Positions 1-12,100 of a stretch of 64,000 nucleotides of DNA are shown piece after piece. Where the stretch lies: positions 195,968,477 to 196,032,476 of the forward strand of contig NC_057801.1 in assembly GCF_018294505.1 (NCBI RefSeq). Reading direction: 5' to 3'. The stretch is from Triticum aestivum. Lineage: Eukaryota; Streptophyta; Magnoliopsida; Poales; Poaceae. The notes beneath the pieces were generated by a model. The model was not told where the DNA came from, made no database searches, and saw nothing but the letters and a program-made list of their open reading frames with translations. Within the stretch, counting starts at the first letter, position 1; every line of letters begins with the position of its first letter. A program made the position numbers and the translations under genes.

Positions 1-2310
1 ACAACCGTGCATCGGATTAAAATGAATTATATATGTAAAATGCTTAGATTTCTGTCTAGTTTCATAATATGCCTCTTTCATCCATGTTCAAAATGTTTAA
101 AATGTTGTTTGTTTAAATTTGGTCAAATGCCATGTTAAAATGATTTATTTCATAACTAAATAACCGTAGCTCCGAATTTAATAAACTCTATATGTAAATG
201 GGGTGGAAAAATGCCTAGTTTAACATGGTCCACTTAATTTTCCTGTTTAACAACCTTAAAATATGGTTTAGGGCAGAACAGTACCAAATTCAAAATATGC
301 ACATGGGGATTTTCCGGAATTGTTGTTTGTTGTTCCGGCCTCATTTAAACTTGCCTAAATAGTTAGTTTACTTTTGTTACACCCCTTGCCATGTTTAACA
401 ACATTTAACATTGTTGCGTACCTAAACGGGAGTGAACTAAATAACTCGATGTGGTGTTTTGTCAATATGCAACTCGTTGCATATTGAGCTCCACTTAACT
501 TGTAGTATTGTTTGTTGCACTTTGCCATGCCATGCCTCATTAAACCGGACATGCATCATACTTGTTTGTGCATCATGCCATGTTTATGCTTGTGCATTTA
601 CCATGTTGTTTGTTTCTTTCCGGTGTTGCTTCTAGTTCCGGTAATGTTGCGATTGTGAGGATTCGTTCGACTACTCCCGTTCGTCTTCTTCATGGACTCG
701 TTCTTCTTCCTAGCGGGATTTCAGGCAAGATGACCGCTACCCTGGATCTCACTACTATCGCTATGTTGTTTCGTTCTATCGCTATGTTGCGATTCCTATC
801 ACTTGTTCTTCAAGCCTCCCAAATTGACATGAACCTCTAACCTTTGACACCCTTCCTAGCAAACCGTTGTTTGGCTATGTTACCGCTTTGCTCAGCCCCT
901 CTTATAGCGTTGCTAGTTGCAGGTGAAGTTGAAGATTGCTCCATGGTGGACAGGGTTATGTTGGGATATCACAATATCTCTTATATTATTAATGCATCTA
1001 TATATTTGGTAAAGGGTGGAAGGCTCGGCCTTATGCCTGGTGTTTTGTTCCACTCTTGCCGCCCTAGTTACCGTCATACCGGTGTTATGTTCCCGGATTT
1101 TGCGTTCCTTATGCGGTCGGGTGATTTATGGGACCCCCTGACAGTTTGCTTTGAATAAAACTCCTCCAGCAAGGCCCAACCTTGGTTTTACCATTTGCCT
1201 CACCACCACCTACTTTTCCCTTGGGAGTCGCTCTCTCGAGGGTCATCTTTATTATAGCCCCGGGCCAATGCTTGTCTAAGTGTTGGTCCAAACTAGAGCA
1301 CCGTGCGAGACCATTTCTTGGCAACTTGGATTCGTCGGTACCTGTACGCTTCGCTTATCCGGTGTTGCCCTGAGAACGAGATATGTGTAGCTCCTATCGG
1401 GATGTCAGCGCATCGGGCGGTCTTGCTAGTCTTGTTTTACCATTGTCGAAATGTCTTGTAAACCGGGATTCCGAGACTGATCGGGTCTTCCTGGGAGAAG
1501 GAATATCCTTCGTTGATCGCAAGAGCTTATCATGGGCTAAGTTGGGACACCCCTGCAGGGTATAAACTTTCGAGAGCCATGCCCGCGGTTATGTGGCATA
1601 TGGGAATTTGTTAATGTCTGGTTGTAGATAACTTGACACTTGACTTAATTAAAATGCATCAACCGCGTGTGTAGCCGTGATGGTCTCTTCTCGGCGGAGT
1701 CCGGGAAATGAACACGGTTTCTGTGTTATGTTTGACGTAAGTAGGAGTTCAGGATAACCTCTTGATCATTACTAGTTGACGACCGTTCCATTGTTTCTCT
1801 TCTTGCTGTCATTTGCGTATGTTAGCCACCATATATGCTTAGTCGCTGCTGCAACCTCACCACTTTAGCCCTTCCTTACCCATTAAGCTTTCCTAGTCTT
1901 GATACCCATGGTAATGGGATTGCTGAGTCCTCGTGGCTCACAGATTACTACAACAACAGTTGCAGGTACAGGTTATGCGATGATCATGACGCGAGAGCAA
2001 TGTTTGCTTGTTTGGAGTTCTTATTCTGCTTCTTCTTCGATCAAGGGATAGGTTCCAGGTCGGCAGCCTTGGCTAGCAGGGTGGATGTCGTTTGAGCTTC
2101 TGTTTGTGTTTCATCCGTAGCCGGATGTTGGCCTTATGTTTGATGTATTGTTGTATTCATGTGGCATTGTATGCCTCTTGTATGTATCCCCATCTATTAT
2201 GTAATGTTGATGTAATGATATCCACCTTGCAAAACCGTTTCAATATGCGGTTCTATCCTTGGTGGGACCTTCGAGTCTCTTTAGGATAGTATCACATATT
2301 GGGCGTGACA
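1..2310 (+). mobile_element. Element A, LTR copy 1 (left end outside window)
   Basis: This is the 3' portion of a large LTR. It matches 13856-16176 and 19224-21549 almost base for base. It ends in GGGCGTGACA at 2310, directly before a primer-binding site, which fixes the LTR edge and the plus orientation. The start of a complete copy (TGTAACGCCC, at 3823 and 17690) pairs imperfectly with this end as a terminal inverted repeat. Short open frames occur throughout but none resembles a known protein. I could not assign a published family name. Confidence 0.88.
1551..1560. repeat. Palindrome CCCTGCAGGG in A LTR copy 1
   Basis: A perfect 10-bp palindrome preceded by GGGACA and followed by an AT-rich stretch and TTCGAGAGCC. 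The same palindrome in the same context lies in the other A LTRs and in the LTRs of the unrelated elements O and K. Confidence 0.8.
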
Positions 2311-2313
2311 AGT

Positions 2314-2325
2314 TGGTATCAGAGC
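2314..2325 (+). promoter_or_regulatory. Primer-binding site, initiator Met tRNA type
   Basis: TGGTATCAGAGC starts three bases after the LTR end. It is complementary to the 3' end of plant initiator methionine tRNA, the usual primer for many plant LTR retrotransposons. Confidence 0.9.
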
Positions 2326-2367
2326 CTCGACCGACCATAGGAGCCCCCTTGATTGTTGGCGGTTGTT

Positions 2368-2377
2368 GAGTCTAGAA
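2368..2377 (+). promoter_or_regulatory. Leader motif GAGTCTAGAA, A copy 1
   Basis: The 10-mer lies 54 nt after the primer-site start. The identical 10-mer lies 53 nt after it in element K and 57 nt after it in element O. Function is unknown; a packaging or dimerisation signal is an inference. Confidence 0.6.
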
Positions 2378-3810
2378 GAAAAATATTTTGAGTCTTAGGA
2401 TTATATATATCGGAGAGTAGGATTCTTTTTACTCCTCAGCCCCTTCGTCGCTCTGGTGAGGACTCCTGACGTAGATGTTTTGTCTTTCCTCTCCTCAAAT
2501 TTCACTAATTTTTTTTAGGATCTCGCGGGTATCTTGGGATCGTTCCGATATTCTTATGACGAGAACATTGTTCTTGGTGCCTCCTGACATTTAGGGGTTG
2601 TGGCAGTGTCCCGGGGAGTTGAGCTCCGAGGTGTTGTCGTCATAATTTTATCGTTGCAGTTCTGGAATACCTGAGTTTTCCCGACATCGAAAATCTCTTT
2701 TATGCAGTTGTTGGTGAGATAACCTAGACGTCACCCAGTACTGGGGAGTTCGGCAGTATTGCCATAACTCGCATAACGGATGCTTTTCGAAGGTTGAGGT
2801 ACATGATTTCCGAAGGTTTCTTGGTTATGTGTTGACGGATGGATGCAGCTTGGATGTAGGTATTGTTAGTTTGGGTGAGATATATTGCTTCCCCTGAATC
2901 CCCAACACCAGATTGCATAACCAGAAAGTTTCGGGAGTTTTATACGTGGGAATTCAAGTAGCTCCTAGGATATCTTTCCGACAGATGCATGATATGAGAT
3001 TTGGTAAATCTCTATCATATGTATTTGTTCCGGCTTATTTTACAAGCCAAATCCTTTGTTTTGTTTTATTTGTGGTATTCGAGTTGCTTCGAAGTCAAAT
3101 GTTGAATCCATACCTTTTCCTAAATGGTGTTCTCATATTTCTATGTGAATACTAATCCTTCTTGATCATTGAGGTTGTCATGTTAATTTTTTTCCAACCG
3201 GCGTGTTTCTCTTCAAGTGCATCCGATCATTCCAACATTTGCGAGATCAATTCTATGTTTTCTCAACGGTGTTTGTTTCATCCATCCCAAGTTGTCATTT
3301 TCTTCTCCATCCCTTTGTCCCAACAATCTAGCTTCTATTCTTTCGTTACAGAGGCATTGTGATGTTGTGCTCTTCACCCATCACCTTGTTTTGTGAGGAT
3401 CGTGTTCTTTTCTTGCTTATCCATTTAACCAGAGTGTTGTATCACCTCTTCAATATCTTTTCATCTCATCAAGTTTTTCTTCTCTTTTCTACCGGAGTGC
3501 TGTCCAAATTATGTCATTCTTGTTCCTTGGCTATCTCATTATACCGGGGTGGTCATATTCTTTTCGTTCGTGAAGCTCTTATTTCCATGTCTTTCAACCT
3601 TCAAGTCCTCGTAATACTCCTTGTTCCTCTTTTCTAATGGATTGTTTGCAATCTCGTTCATCTCAGTTGTACTCTTTCTTTTAAATTGCTCAACCTCTCA
3701 TGGTTCGTGGTTTCACTCGTTCGTCAAAGAAGCAACTTAGTTTACCTCTTATCTTCCTCTTCCTTTTCTCTCCGGTGCCATCCCAGATCTCCGGACGAGA
3801 TCCTCTCGTA

Positions 3811-3822
3811 GTGGTGGAGTGT
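3811..3822 (+). promoter_or_regulatory. Polypurine tract of A, copy 1
   Basis: GTGGTGGAGTGT precedes the LTR start at 3823. It is purine-rich and in the place where plus-strand priming is expected. The same sequence precedes LTR copy 3 at 17690. Confidence 0.7.
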
Positions 3823-4084
3823 TGTAACGCCCCGGATACAACTTTCCATATTCGTAACTCCAACTCTTGCCTTTTCCGGAGATGCGATATGTTATTTCCC
3901 TTTGTGGTTGGGTTTTTGCCTTTTGTTTTGCATTTTGTTCATGTCTTGCATTTCATCTCATAGCATCATGCGCATTGCATCTACATGTTTTCATAAAGTT
4001 TGCACCCGTTCATAGTTGCCGCGTTCCCCCCTTGCCTTCGTTGACCATTCCAAGATCAATCGGGTTTTCGCTTCCCTCTTGACC

Positions 4085-4089
4085 GTCAC
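4085..4089. repeat. Target-site duplication, left of element B
   Basis: GTCAC here against GTGAC at 12583-12587. The unoccupied site in LTR copy 3 (17953-17957) reads GTGAC, so the left copy carries one change. Confidence 0.85.
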
Positions 4090-4571
4090 TGAGGGAGTCC
4101 TGGACTAGGGGGTGTCCGGACAGCCGGACTATCATCGTCCGCCGGACTCCAAGACTACGAAGATACAAGATTGAAGACTCCGTCCCGTGTCCGGATGGGA
4201 CTTTCCTTGGCGTGGAAGGCAAGCTTGGCAATACGGATATGTATATCTCCTACCATTGTAACCGACTCTGTGTAACCCTAGCCTCCTCCGATGTCTATAT
4301 AAACCGGAGGGCTTTAGTCCGTAGGACACAACATACATTACAACAATCATACCATAGGCTAGCTTTAGGGTTTAGCCTCCTTGATCTCATGGTAGATGCA
4401 CTCTTGTACTACCCATATCATCAATATTAATCAACCAGGACGTAGGGTTTTACCTCCATCAAGAGGGCCCGAACCTGGGTAAAACATCGTGTCCCTCGTC
4501 TCCTGTTACCATCCGCCTAGACGCACAGTTCCGAACCCCCTACCCGAGATCCGCCGGTTTTGACACCGACA
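4090..4571 (+). repeat. Element B 5' LTR
   Basis: 482 bp, from TGAGGGAGTC to GACACCGACA. The internal domain begins with TTGGTGCTTTCATTGAGAG, which stands in the primer-site position and is also found after the LTR of element C; I could not assign the primer tRNA. Confidence 0.93.
4295..4304 (+). promoter_or_regulatory. TATA box of B 5' LTR
   Basis: CTATATAAAC lies about 205 bp into the LTR. The same site is at 12306-12315 in the 3' LTR, and a related CTATAAAAA is near 26252 in element C. Confidence 0.7.
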
Positions 4572-4597
4572 TTGGTGCTTTCATTGAGAGTTCCTCT

Positions 4598-7500
4598 GTG
4601 TCGTCACCAATAGGCTCGATGGCATCTTCAACCAACAACGCTGTCCTGGGTGAGACTTTCCTCCCCAGACAGATCTTCGTATTCGGCGGCTTTGCACTGC
4701 GGGCTAATTCGCTTGGCCATCTGGAGCAGATCGAAAGTCTAAACTTCACGGCCGACGTCCGCGGAGACTTGATCTTCGACGGGCTCGAGCCATAGCCAAG
4801 CGCGCCGCACTGTTACGATGGGCATGATCTAGCTCTGCCGCCGAACAGTGCCTTGGTGGCCGCACACGAATCCGCTTCGGCCCCTAGGCCGGGGCCGATC
4901 ACCCAGATCGAGGATCGGTGGGTGGACACCGCCTCGGGGGCTTTAACTTCCACGGCGATGGAGCCGAACACTAATCTTGTCCCTCGCGAAACTCGTGATT
5001 CCGAGGTGCTGGACTCCTTTCCAGACTCCGGACCTCCCACGCCCCTACCAATCGAATCGGATTGGGCGCCGGTTATGGAATTCACCGCCGCGGACATCTT
5101 CCAATGCTCGCCCTTTGGCGACATCTTAAATTCGCTAAAGCATCTCTCGTTATCGGGAGAGCCCTGGCCGGACTATGGTCAGGATGGTTGGGATACGGAC
5201 GACGAAGAAATTCAGCGCCCACCCACCACCCACTTTGTAGCCACTGTCAACGATCTAACCGACATGCTAGACTATGACTCCAAAGACATCGACAGTATAG
5301 ACGACCACGCCGGAGACGAACAAGAACCAGCGCCTACAGGGCATGGGACAACCACCTCGTCATATGACGTATATATGGTGGATACCCAAAAAGAGAGCGA
5401 AAACGAGGACCAACGGGCCGCGGCAGAAGACAACCCAGCCGCCAAACAACCTAAATGGAGGCGCAGACGCCGCCCTAAGTCCCGCCTCGACAACAACAAC
5501 GCTCCTAAGGACCCCGCAATACAGCAGGGCACACAAGTGGACGACTAACATGCAGATAAGGAACCGTCCGAACAGGACGAGTCAGATAATCAGTCCAGGC
5601 CCGGCGAAAACAACAGTCCGGACAATCTCACGCCGGACACGCCGCCGGATAGTAAAAACCTTCGGAAACGACTCGTCAACACTGCAAGAAGCTTGAAGAA
5701 GGAAAAACGGAAGCTCAAAACAGCGGAAGACACACTCAGGATGAGGTGGAGCAAGGTGCTCAAAACCGCGGATAAATACGGCAATAGCCACCAATCCAAG
5801 AGCTACCCGAAGCGCAAGTTGTTACCAGAATTTGACGAGGAGGCCCTAGAGCCCCCACAATCAAAACATAAAAAGGCCGCCTGGTTGGATAGACGGCCAG
5901 ATGATAGGCCAAATTCTGAAAGCGGCACCGCACATAAGCCGGCTAATGAACCTGGAAAGACAGATGGCCCAGCGAGGTCCATTTATGGGCCAAAGAAGAA
6001 GGCCCCAGGAAGCAAGGCAACACGTCAAGTGTCCGAAGATAATGGCACACCCAAATACAGGGGCGCCGCACACCCACTATGTTTCACCAATGAGGTGCTG
6101 GACCATGAATTCCCAGCAGGATTTAAACCCATAAACATAGAGGCCTACGATGGAACAACAGACCCTGGAGTCTGGATAGAAGATTATATACTACATATAC
6201 ACATGGCCAGAGGAGATGATCTCCACGCCATAAAATACCTACCCCTCAAGCTCAAAGGGCCAGCCCGTCATTGGCTTAAAAGCCTCCCAGAAAACACTGT
6301 GGGAAGTTGGGAAGAGCTCGAGGACATGTTTAGAGCAAATTTTCAAGGGACTTATGTCCGCCCTCCGGATGCAGATGACCTAAGTCATATAACTCAACAG
6401 CCCGGAGAGTCAGCGCGCAAGTTCTGGAACAGGTTCCTCACCAAAAAGAACCAAATAGTCGACTGTCCGGACGCCGAAGCCTTAGCAGCTTTTAAACACA
6501 ATGTCCGAGACGAATGGCTTGCCAGACACCTCGGCCAAGAGAAACCGAGGACAATGTCCGCGCTAACAAGCCTCATGACCCGCTTCTGTGCGGGAGAGGA
6601 TAGCTGGCTAGCAAGATGCAGCACCAGCGACCCAAGTACATCCGAGATAAGAGATGGAAATGGAAAATCACAGCGCAGAAAAGAGCAGCGCCGGAATAAA
6701 GAGAAAAGCCCAAAGAGCACGACAGTCAACGCCGGATTCAAAAGCTCGCGGCCAAACAACAAAACACCGCCTCTTAAGGATGACAGCGATGAGTTGTCCA
6801 ACTTAAATAAGATTTTGGGTCGGACATGTCAAATCCACAGTACCCCCGGAAGGCCTGCAAACCATACCCATCGAGATTGTTGGGTTTTCAAACAGTCCGG
6901 CCGACTAAACGCCGAACACAAGGGGCTCGAAGCGTCAAGCGAAGATGATAAACCCCACCAGCAGAGCACCGGAAAGAAAAAGACTTTCCCACAAGAGGTT
7001 AAAGTAGTAAACTCAATTCAGGTGATAATACGGAAAAATAGTGCGGCACCTTCTAAAAACAGCCTCGCACGGTCCAACCCGGCAGACCATAGAGATTGGA
7101 TATCACAACCAATCACTTTCAACCACCTGGATTATTCGAGAAGCGTTCGAAACGCAGGACGGACTGCCCTGATATTGGATCCCATAATCGACGGACTACA
7201 ATTTACTAAAGTCCTGATGGACGGAGGCAGCGACTTGAACCTGCTGTATTCAAACACAATCCGCAAGTTGGAGATAAACCCTACTAAAATTCGACACAGC
7301 CGCACTTCCTTCAAAGGAGTGATGCCAGGCCCTTACGCCAAGTGCACAGGCTCCATATTACTAGAAGTTGTGTTCGGATCACCGGACAACTTTCGGCGCG
7401 AGAAACTAATCTTTCATATCGTCCCATTTAAAAGTGGATATCAAGCACTCTTGGGACGAAAGGCTTTTGTCCGTTTCAACGCCATACCGCATTACGCGTC

Positions 7501-7600
7501 TCTTACACTCAAGATGCCCGGTCCGCGAGGCATCATTTCAGTGCGAGGGTCACTTAAAGACCCCGGACACGGATGGACGAGTCCGGCATCAGTAGGCTAG
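4598..7600 (+). pseudogene. Element B gag-protease frame with two in-frame stops
   Basis: One reading frame runs from a Met at 4598 to the stop at 7600. It is broken by TAG at 4793-4795 and TAA at 5546-5548, leaving pieces of 65, 231 and about 635 residues that are all in phase. The first two pieces are acidic and proline-rich. In the third, a lysine-rich segment (residues 1-60) is followed by a Retrotrans_gag-type domain at about 145-300 (YDGTTDPG, WLKSLP, FRANF). A Cys/His cluster resembling a zinc knuckle comes next (CQIH...CW), then an aspartic protease region near residue 508 with the DGGS form of the active site. Gag forms the particle and the protease matures it. The frame ends at the protease, where pol would follow. 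Unless the stops are suppressed, only the third piece could be made, from an internal Met at 5693. Confidence 0.85.
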
Positions 7601-8672
7601 GGGCTCCCTAGCCGCACACCCCTTCACAAGGGGCTGCATGCACAAACAACCGCGAGTTCATACGAACCCCGCTTTACTTATTTATATTTCTTCTTTCACA
7701 CATACCTTTTTTGCACGAGTCGTTTTCAAACTAAAGTTCCTCTCTTTTTACAGATGAACAATGTGCACACCCGTCCAGGATAACGGCACAACGGAGACAC
7801 AGGCGCAGACGTGCAGTAGGGACCCGTTGCGAGGATTCTTTTCAGATTAAGACCCTGCGTAAACCTTTTTTACTGTCTCTTGTTGCTATTCTTCCTTGGT
7901 TCCTTCATATAACCAAAGCAGAGCCTGACGTTTTGGCATCGGCCGCGTCAGAGGACCATGCCCGTACCTGGACACTAGGGGCTTAGGGCATTGTTCTGCC
8001 CATTATTATAAAGACCGAACACCTTAGGGAGTGTTCGGCGTCTCGAGTTAGGCATTATATGCATCAGCTCCGAATCATGTCTTTGGTCAAATGTTGGGTT
8101 TGCCCGGCTCCTGTGTTTTGCTGCCTTACGTTCCGTATCATCGGCTAACGCGGCACCAGGAGAACTACTGCGATTGTGCCCCAGTTCGGCTGGGCGAGCA
8201 CCTTAGTAGAGAAAGCCGAAAACTGACTGTCATGATATAGCGAGAGACTGGTCAACCACTCGATCGACTACCGGAATGTTTAGAATTCCCCACTTTGACG
8301 AAGGACCGTTTCCCGGTCAGGCACACACGCGCCCCGAACTCAGAGAAGTGCGGTGCCCCAAGGGGCTATATCGTAGCCCCACCCTCGATCTCCACTGGCT
8401 AAGTGAAAGTGATAAAGCATTATAGTCCGGATTGCCTCATTTGCTACGCTACCACCTCCTTAACAGGACCGAGACGTCGGATTAAGTGTGAAAACCCGCT
8501 ATTTTTGCGAACATCCCCACACCTTGTGCGTGGGGGCTGAAGCCGAAGACTGCAATCTTTCAGGTTATACAGATGTATACGCAAACGGCCGCATAGGAGA
8601 AATTTTACTACTTGGGACGCACAAGTATAAAAATCAGTTATAGCATAATCATCGTTTTACAAGATAAAACGT
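7601..8672 (+). other. Element B non-coding middle, replaces pol
   Basis: There is no open frame of note on either strand. It contains a stretch (about 8090-8230) that aligns loosely with 31960-32075 of element C, downstream of pol in C. This shows that B lost the pol block between gag-protease and this region. The lower end borders the stop of the reverse-strand gene. Confidence 0.65.
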
Positions 8673-11555
8673 TCATTTGAACGTGACATTTTTTGAGCAC
8701 TGCGACTCTATTACACGAGCGCCACGCATAACTTCCCCGAAATAGTGCTCGGCGGGTAGCCGGCTTTCATCCGAATGCTGGGCGGCAATAGCGGTGGCAT
8801 CCATCTCTATCCAATGTGTCTTCACACGGGCAAGAGCCATCCGCGCGCCTTCAATGCAGGCCGACCGCTTCATCTCCTTTATATGCGGCACCGCTCCAAG
8901 AAATTGCTGCAATAAGCCGAAATAGCTCGTCGCCTTGGGCCTCTCTGGCCAGACATGAGCCACGACGTCAGTCATGGCAAGTCCGGACAATCTATTTAGC
9001 TCGGCCCATTCGGCCAACCGATCGGTCAACGGAAGTGAACGGGCCGGACTATGGAATTGAGACCAAAATAGCTCTTCCGTCCTGTGATCCTTCTTGCTCC
9101 GGAAGTGCTCAACGGCATCAGCCGCACTTGCCGCTAAGTCCATATACGGATCCTCCGGACCCCACAGCTAGCCAAGTTGAGCAAACTTTTGATCCGTAAA
9201 CCGGCGACGCAGCAGAGAAGGCTTGCCAGCCACAATATATCCGGCCTGGCGCAGCTCCTCCTTCATAGCCCGCATTGAAGAACGGGCATCCTTGGCCTTG
9301 GCGGTGGCCTTCCGCAGGTCTTCCTGCTCCGATAAGTGCTCCTTTTCAAGAGCCTCATTGCGGTCGGCACCATCCTTTAATTTCACGGCCAATTCGGCCA
9401 TCTCTTCCCTGCTTAGGCAGTGTGCAGCCTTTTCGGCTTCCAACTCCTCGGCCGCCCTCGAGGCAGCCGCATCACTCCTTCGGGCTTGCTCCTTAGCTTG
9501 AGCAAGTTCGGCCCGAAGGCTCTCCATAGCAGCAGCACCGTCTGTATCACAGCATATAATTTGTCACAGGAAGGCTTCGACCCCCTTAATAAAGCAACTG
9601 TGGAGAACTCACTTACCTTGCGACTCGTGAAGTCGCCGGTTGACAAGCGAGATGTCCGCATCCTCCACGTCAAGTTGCCGCATTAACTCGGCAACTTCAC
9701 TAGTCCGGCTAGCCCTTGGACTATCCGCCACCTGCATAGGAACGGCGACATTCATTACTTGCGATTTTGATCCTCGGCACGCTATCGTTTTCGACAACCT
9801 ACCGAGTCTCAGGGGCTACTATCTATACAGGGCGCACTTTTATGTACAAAACTCTCAAAAAAGGTGCGTCATTCTTGCGTACCTTAAATCCCGCCAGCAA
9901 ACTCTTAGCGGCATTACGCAATCCGCTCTCGACGGACGAAATCCTTCCAATCACCATATGCATCAAAGCACGGTGATCTTCTGAGATGGACGCCCTCTCA
10001 AGCAGATTCTTTAGTTCTCCCGGCAGGATAATAGTAGGCGCCGAACTCTCCGGCCCCTCCGGACTCTGGGATACCCTAAGCGACGATACTTAAGGCTCGT
10101 CTGCCCTATCTGACGGCATAGCAGACGGAGGCGTTTCGCTCTCCATCATCTCCGGAAGAAGATCCCCCGAAGACGAACTCATCTGAGAAGGCTGCAGATC
10201 CGAACTGCAGGATAAAAATTTCGGTTATCCAAAGAAGCACAAATGGAGGTTTTTTCTTACTAATGAACTCCCCTTTTCCTACTCACGGCTCGCTGGAGGG
10301 CTGGTCCTTTAGAGACAATTGTACGTCCGGGTTCTTCCCGGACACCGGACCCCCCGGTGAAGATTTCTTCCCTCGTTTAGGGGCTTTGGCCTCCGGATCT
10401 TCGGAGGCGGTCCTCTTCTCCCCCTGGAAGGCGGGGTTTTTTGATTCCCCCCTCTTCAGACGCCCCTTTGGGCGAAATAATAGCTCCTCTATTTTCCCCA
10501 TCGCTCCCTTCTACGGGCGTGACCTCCAACATTCTGAACAGAACGGGCTCCAGTGCAGTCTCTGGGAGGGGAGCCGGACACCTTATCAGCTTCGATCGCG
10601 CTACCCACTCGTGTGAAGAGTAATGGGTCAGGAGGCGAACTCTGGAAAAGCAGATGAATAGAACGTTCGGACTCGGAGCTATTTACCTGAGTATCCGGGC
10701 GATTGCAGCTTAGGCCTGCGTCCTCGGTCAATTCCGGACACGCTACTTGCGGTCCGAAGAACAACTTGTACATCTCCACGGGTGTCACACCCATGAAGTG
10801 TTGGAGAATTCGAGGTCCCTCCGGGTTAAACTCCCATAGACGGAGAGGACGGGTTTGCAGGGAAGAAGACGCCTGATTAGCATAACCTGCATCACCACGA
10901 CCAGATTGATCTCCCTCGCCTGGAGGTCTCGAATCTGGCCCTACAATGAGGGCACGTCTTCGGACGGCCCCCAATTGAGCCCTTGGTTGACCCACGACAT
11001 CAGTCGGCGTGGAGGTCCCGGGCGGAATGAAGGCGGTGGCTTCTGCTTGCTGCCCTTCGGAGCGGTGATATAGAACCACTCCTGCTGCCACAGGCCGAGT
11101 TCCTCTTGGAAGGAACCCTCGGGCCATGGGGCATCGGCCTTTTTGCTTATGGCTGCCCCGCCGCACTCTGCTTGACGCCCCCCGATCATCTTCGGTTCCA
11201 CATTAAAGGTCTTCAGCCACAGGCCGAAGTGGGGAGTGACGCGGAGGAAGGCTTCGCAGATGATAATGAATGCGGAGATATGGAGGATGGACTCCGGAGT
11301 CAAGTCGTGAAAATCCAGCCCGTAGAAGAACATAAGCCCTCTCACGAAGTGGTCCGTCGGGAAGCCTAAACCCCGACGGAGGTGGGATACGAAGACAACA
11401 AACTCACCAGGCTCGGGGGCGGGCACGGCCTGCCCTTGGGCGGGCAACCTGTGCGAAATCTCATAGGACAGGTACTTGGCCTCACGCAGTTTTAACACGT
11501 CCTCCTCCGTGACAGAGGAGGGCATCCACCGACCCTGGAGGTTGGAGCCGGACAT
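8673..11555 (-). pseudogene. Spliced antisense gene in B, Transposase_28-like region
   Basis: I read four exons: 11555-10287, 10204-9883, 9731-9617 and 9541-8673. The introns (10286-10205, 9882-9732, 9616-9542) begin GT and end AG, and the joins keep phase. The N-terminal part (GEFVVFVSHLRRGLGFP, HFVRGLMFFYGLDFHDLTP, PHFGLW) matches, from memory, the Pfam family Transposase_28, 'putative gypsy type transposon'. Downstream is a segment with RPLRLWEFNPEGPR, then a coiled-coil-like Ala/Glu-rich exon (AASRAAEELEAEKAAH), then a C-terminus ending CSKNVTFK. Breaks: frame changes in exon 1 at about 10860-10941 and again near 10489-10560, TAA at 10090-10092, and TAG at 9168-9170. Reverse-strand extra genes are known in Grande-type (Tat lineage) Gypsy elements. 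The function of the product is unknown; the name 'transposase' is only a family label. Confidence 0.78.
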
Positions 11556-12100
11556 TGCTGAGAATCCGAAGCGCTCGAATCTGAGGCTCTCGGTGTTGGA
11601 ACCGGGAGCGAGAAGGAGATTCGATGCAAGATTGAAGAAAAAGAATGAGCCTTGGTCCTCTTATAAAGGGGGAAAATACCAAGAGTCGTCTCCGTGACCG
11701 TTAAGGATTCACCTTCGATAGAGGAGGCGTGGCGACGGGCACGGTTGGGTTACCCACACACGTATTGATGAGAATCCCGGAATAAGGGGAACACGATCTC
11801 TGCTTCGACAAGACGTGCCAAGGAAACCGCTTCGCTAAACATGTTGAGGTGGTATAATAAAAAACGATTCAAGTAAAAGCCTGGTAGCGGCATGATGTCA
11901 TGCCACATAATACGTCAGCAGATTGGACTTGTGTGCATTTTATACTCTCTACGGTGGAATGTGGAATTTATTTTCCAGAGCCGGACACTATCCTGGTGTT
12001 CATGATCTTCTCTGGATTATTGAAGGGAGGAACCCGCCTTGCAATGCCGAACATTATGCGCGCCGGACTTACCGTCATTGAAGCCTGGTTCAGGGGCTAC
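11556..12100 (-). other. Region upstream of the antisense gene and before the 3' LTR
   Basis: No gene is visible. On the reverse strand it would hold the promoter and leader of the antisense gene. On the plus strand its last bases (TTCAGGGGCTAC) sit where the plus-strand primer tract is expected, directly before the 3' LTR. Confidence 0.55.
11660..11665 (-). promoter_or_regulatory. Candidate TATA box of the antisense gene
   Basis: On the reverse strand this reads TATAAG inside CCTTTATAAGAGG, about 105 nt upstream of the first Met at 11555. Spacing and sequence fit a plant core promoter. Nothing else proves promoter use. Confidence 0.4.

Larger units (their letters stand above)
2311..3822 (+). 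mobile_element. Element A, internal domain copy 1 (non-coding)
   Basis: The 1512-bp interval between LTR copies 1 and 2 starts with a primer-binding site and ends with a purine-rich tract, so it is a full internal domain. It holds no gag, protease, RT or integrase. The longest frames are about 90 residues and are unlike any family I know. It is T-rich with pyrimidine runs. Element A is therefore non-autonomous, with LTRs (about 3.86 kb) much longer than its interior. Compared with the second copy at 16177-17689 I count roughly 40 substitutions by eye, about 2.7%. Confidence 0.88.

Noticed and set aside
562..1158. Short frames in A LTR copy 1 repeated in the other LTR copies
   Set aside because: They recur only because the LTR recurs. 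Lengths change between copies by stops and frame changes, which argues against coding.
2314..2325. Possible tRNA gene near the TGGTATCAGAGC sites
   Set aside because: These are primer-binding sites complementary to tRNA. There is no cloverleaf, and they sit exactly at LTR ends.
3162..3637. Phe/Ser/Leu-rich frames in the A internal domain that look like membrane proteins
   Set aside because: T-rich DNA gives hydrophobic frames by chance. There is no signal of selection between the two copies.
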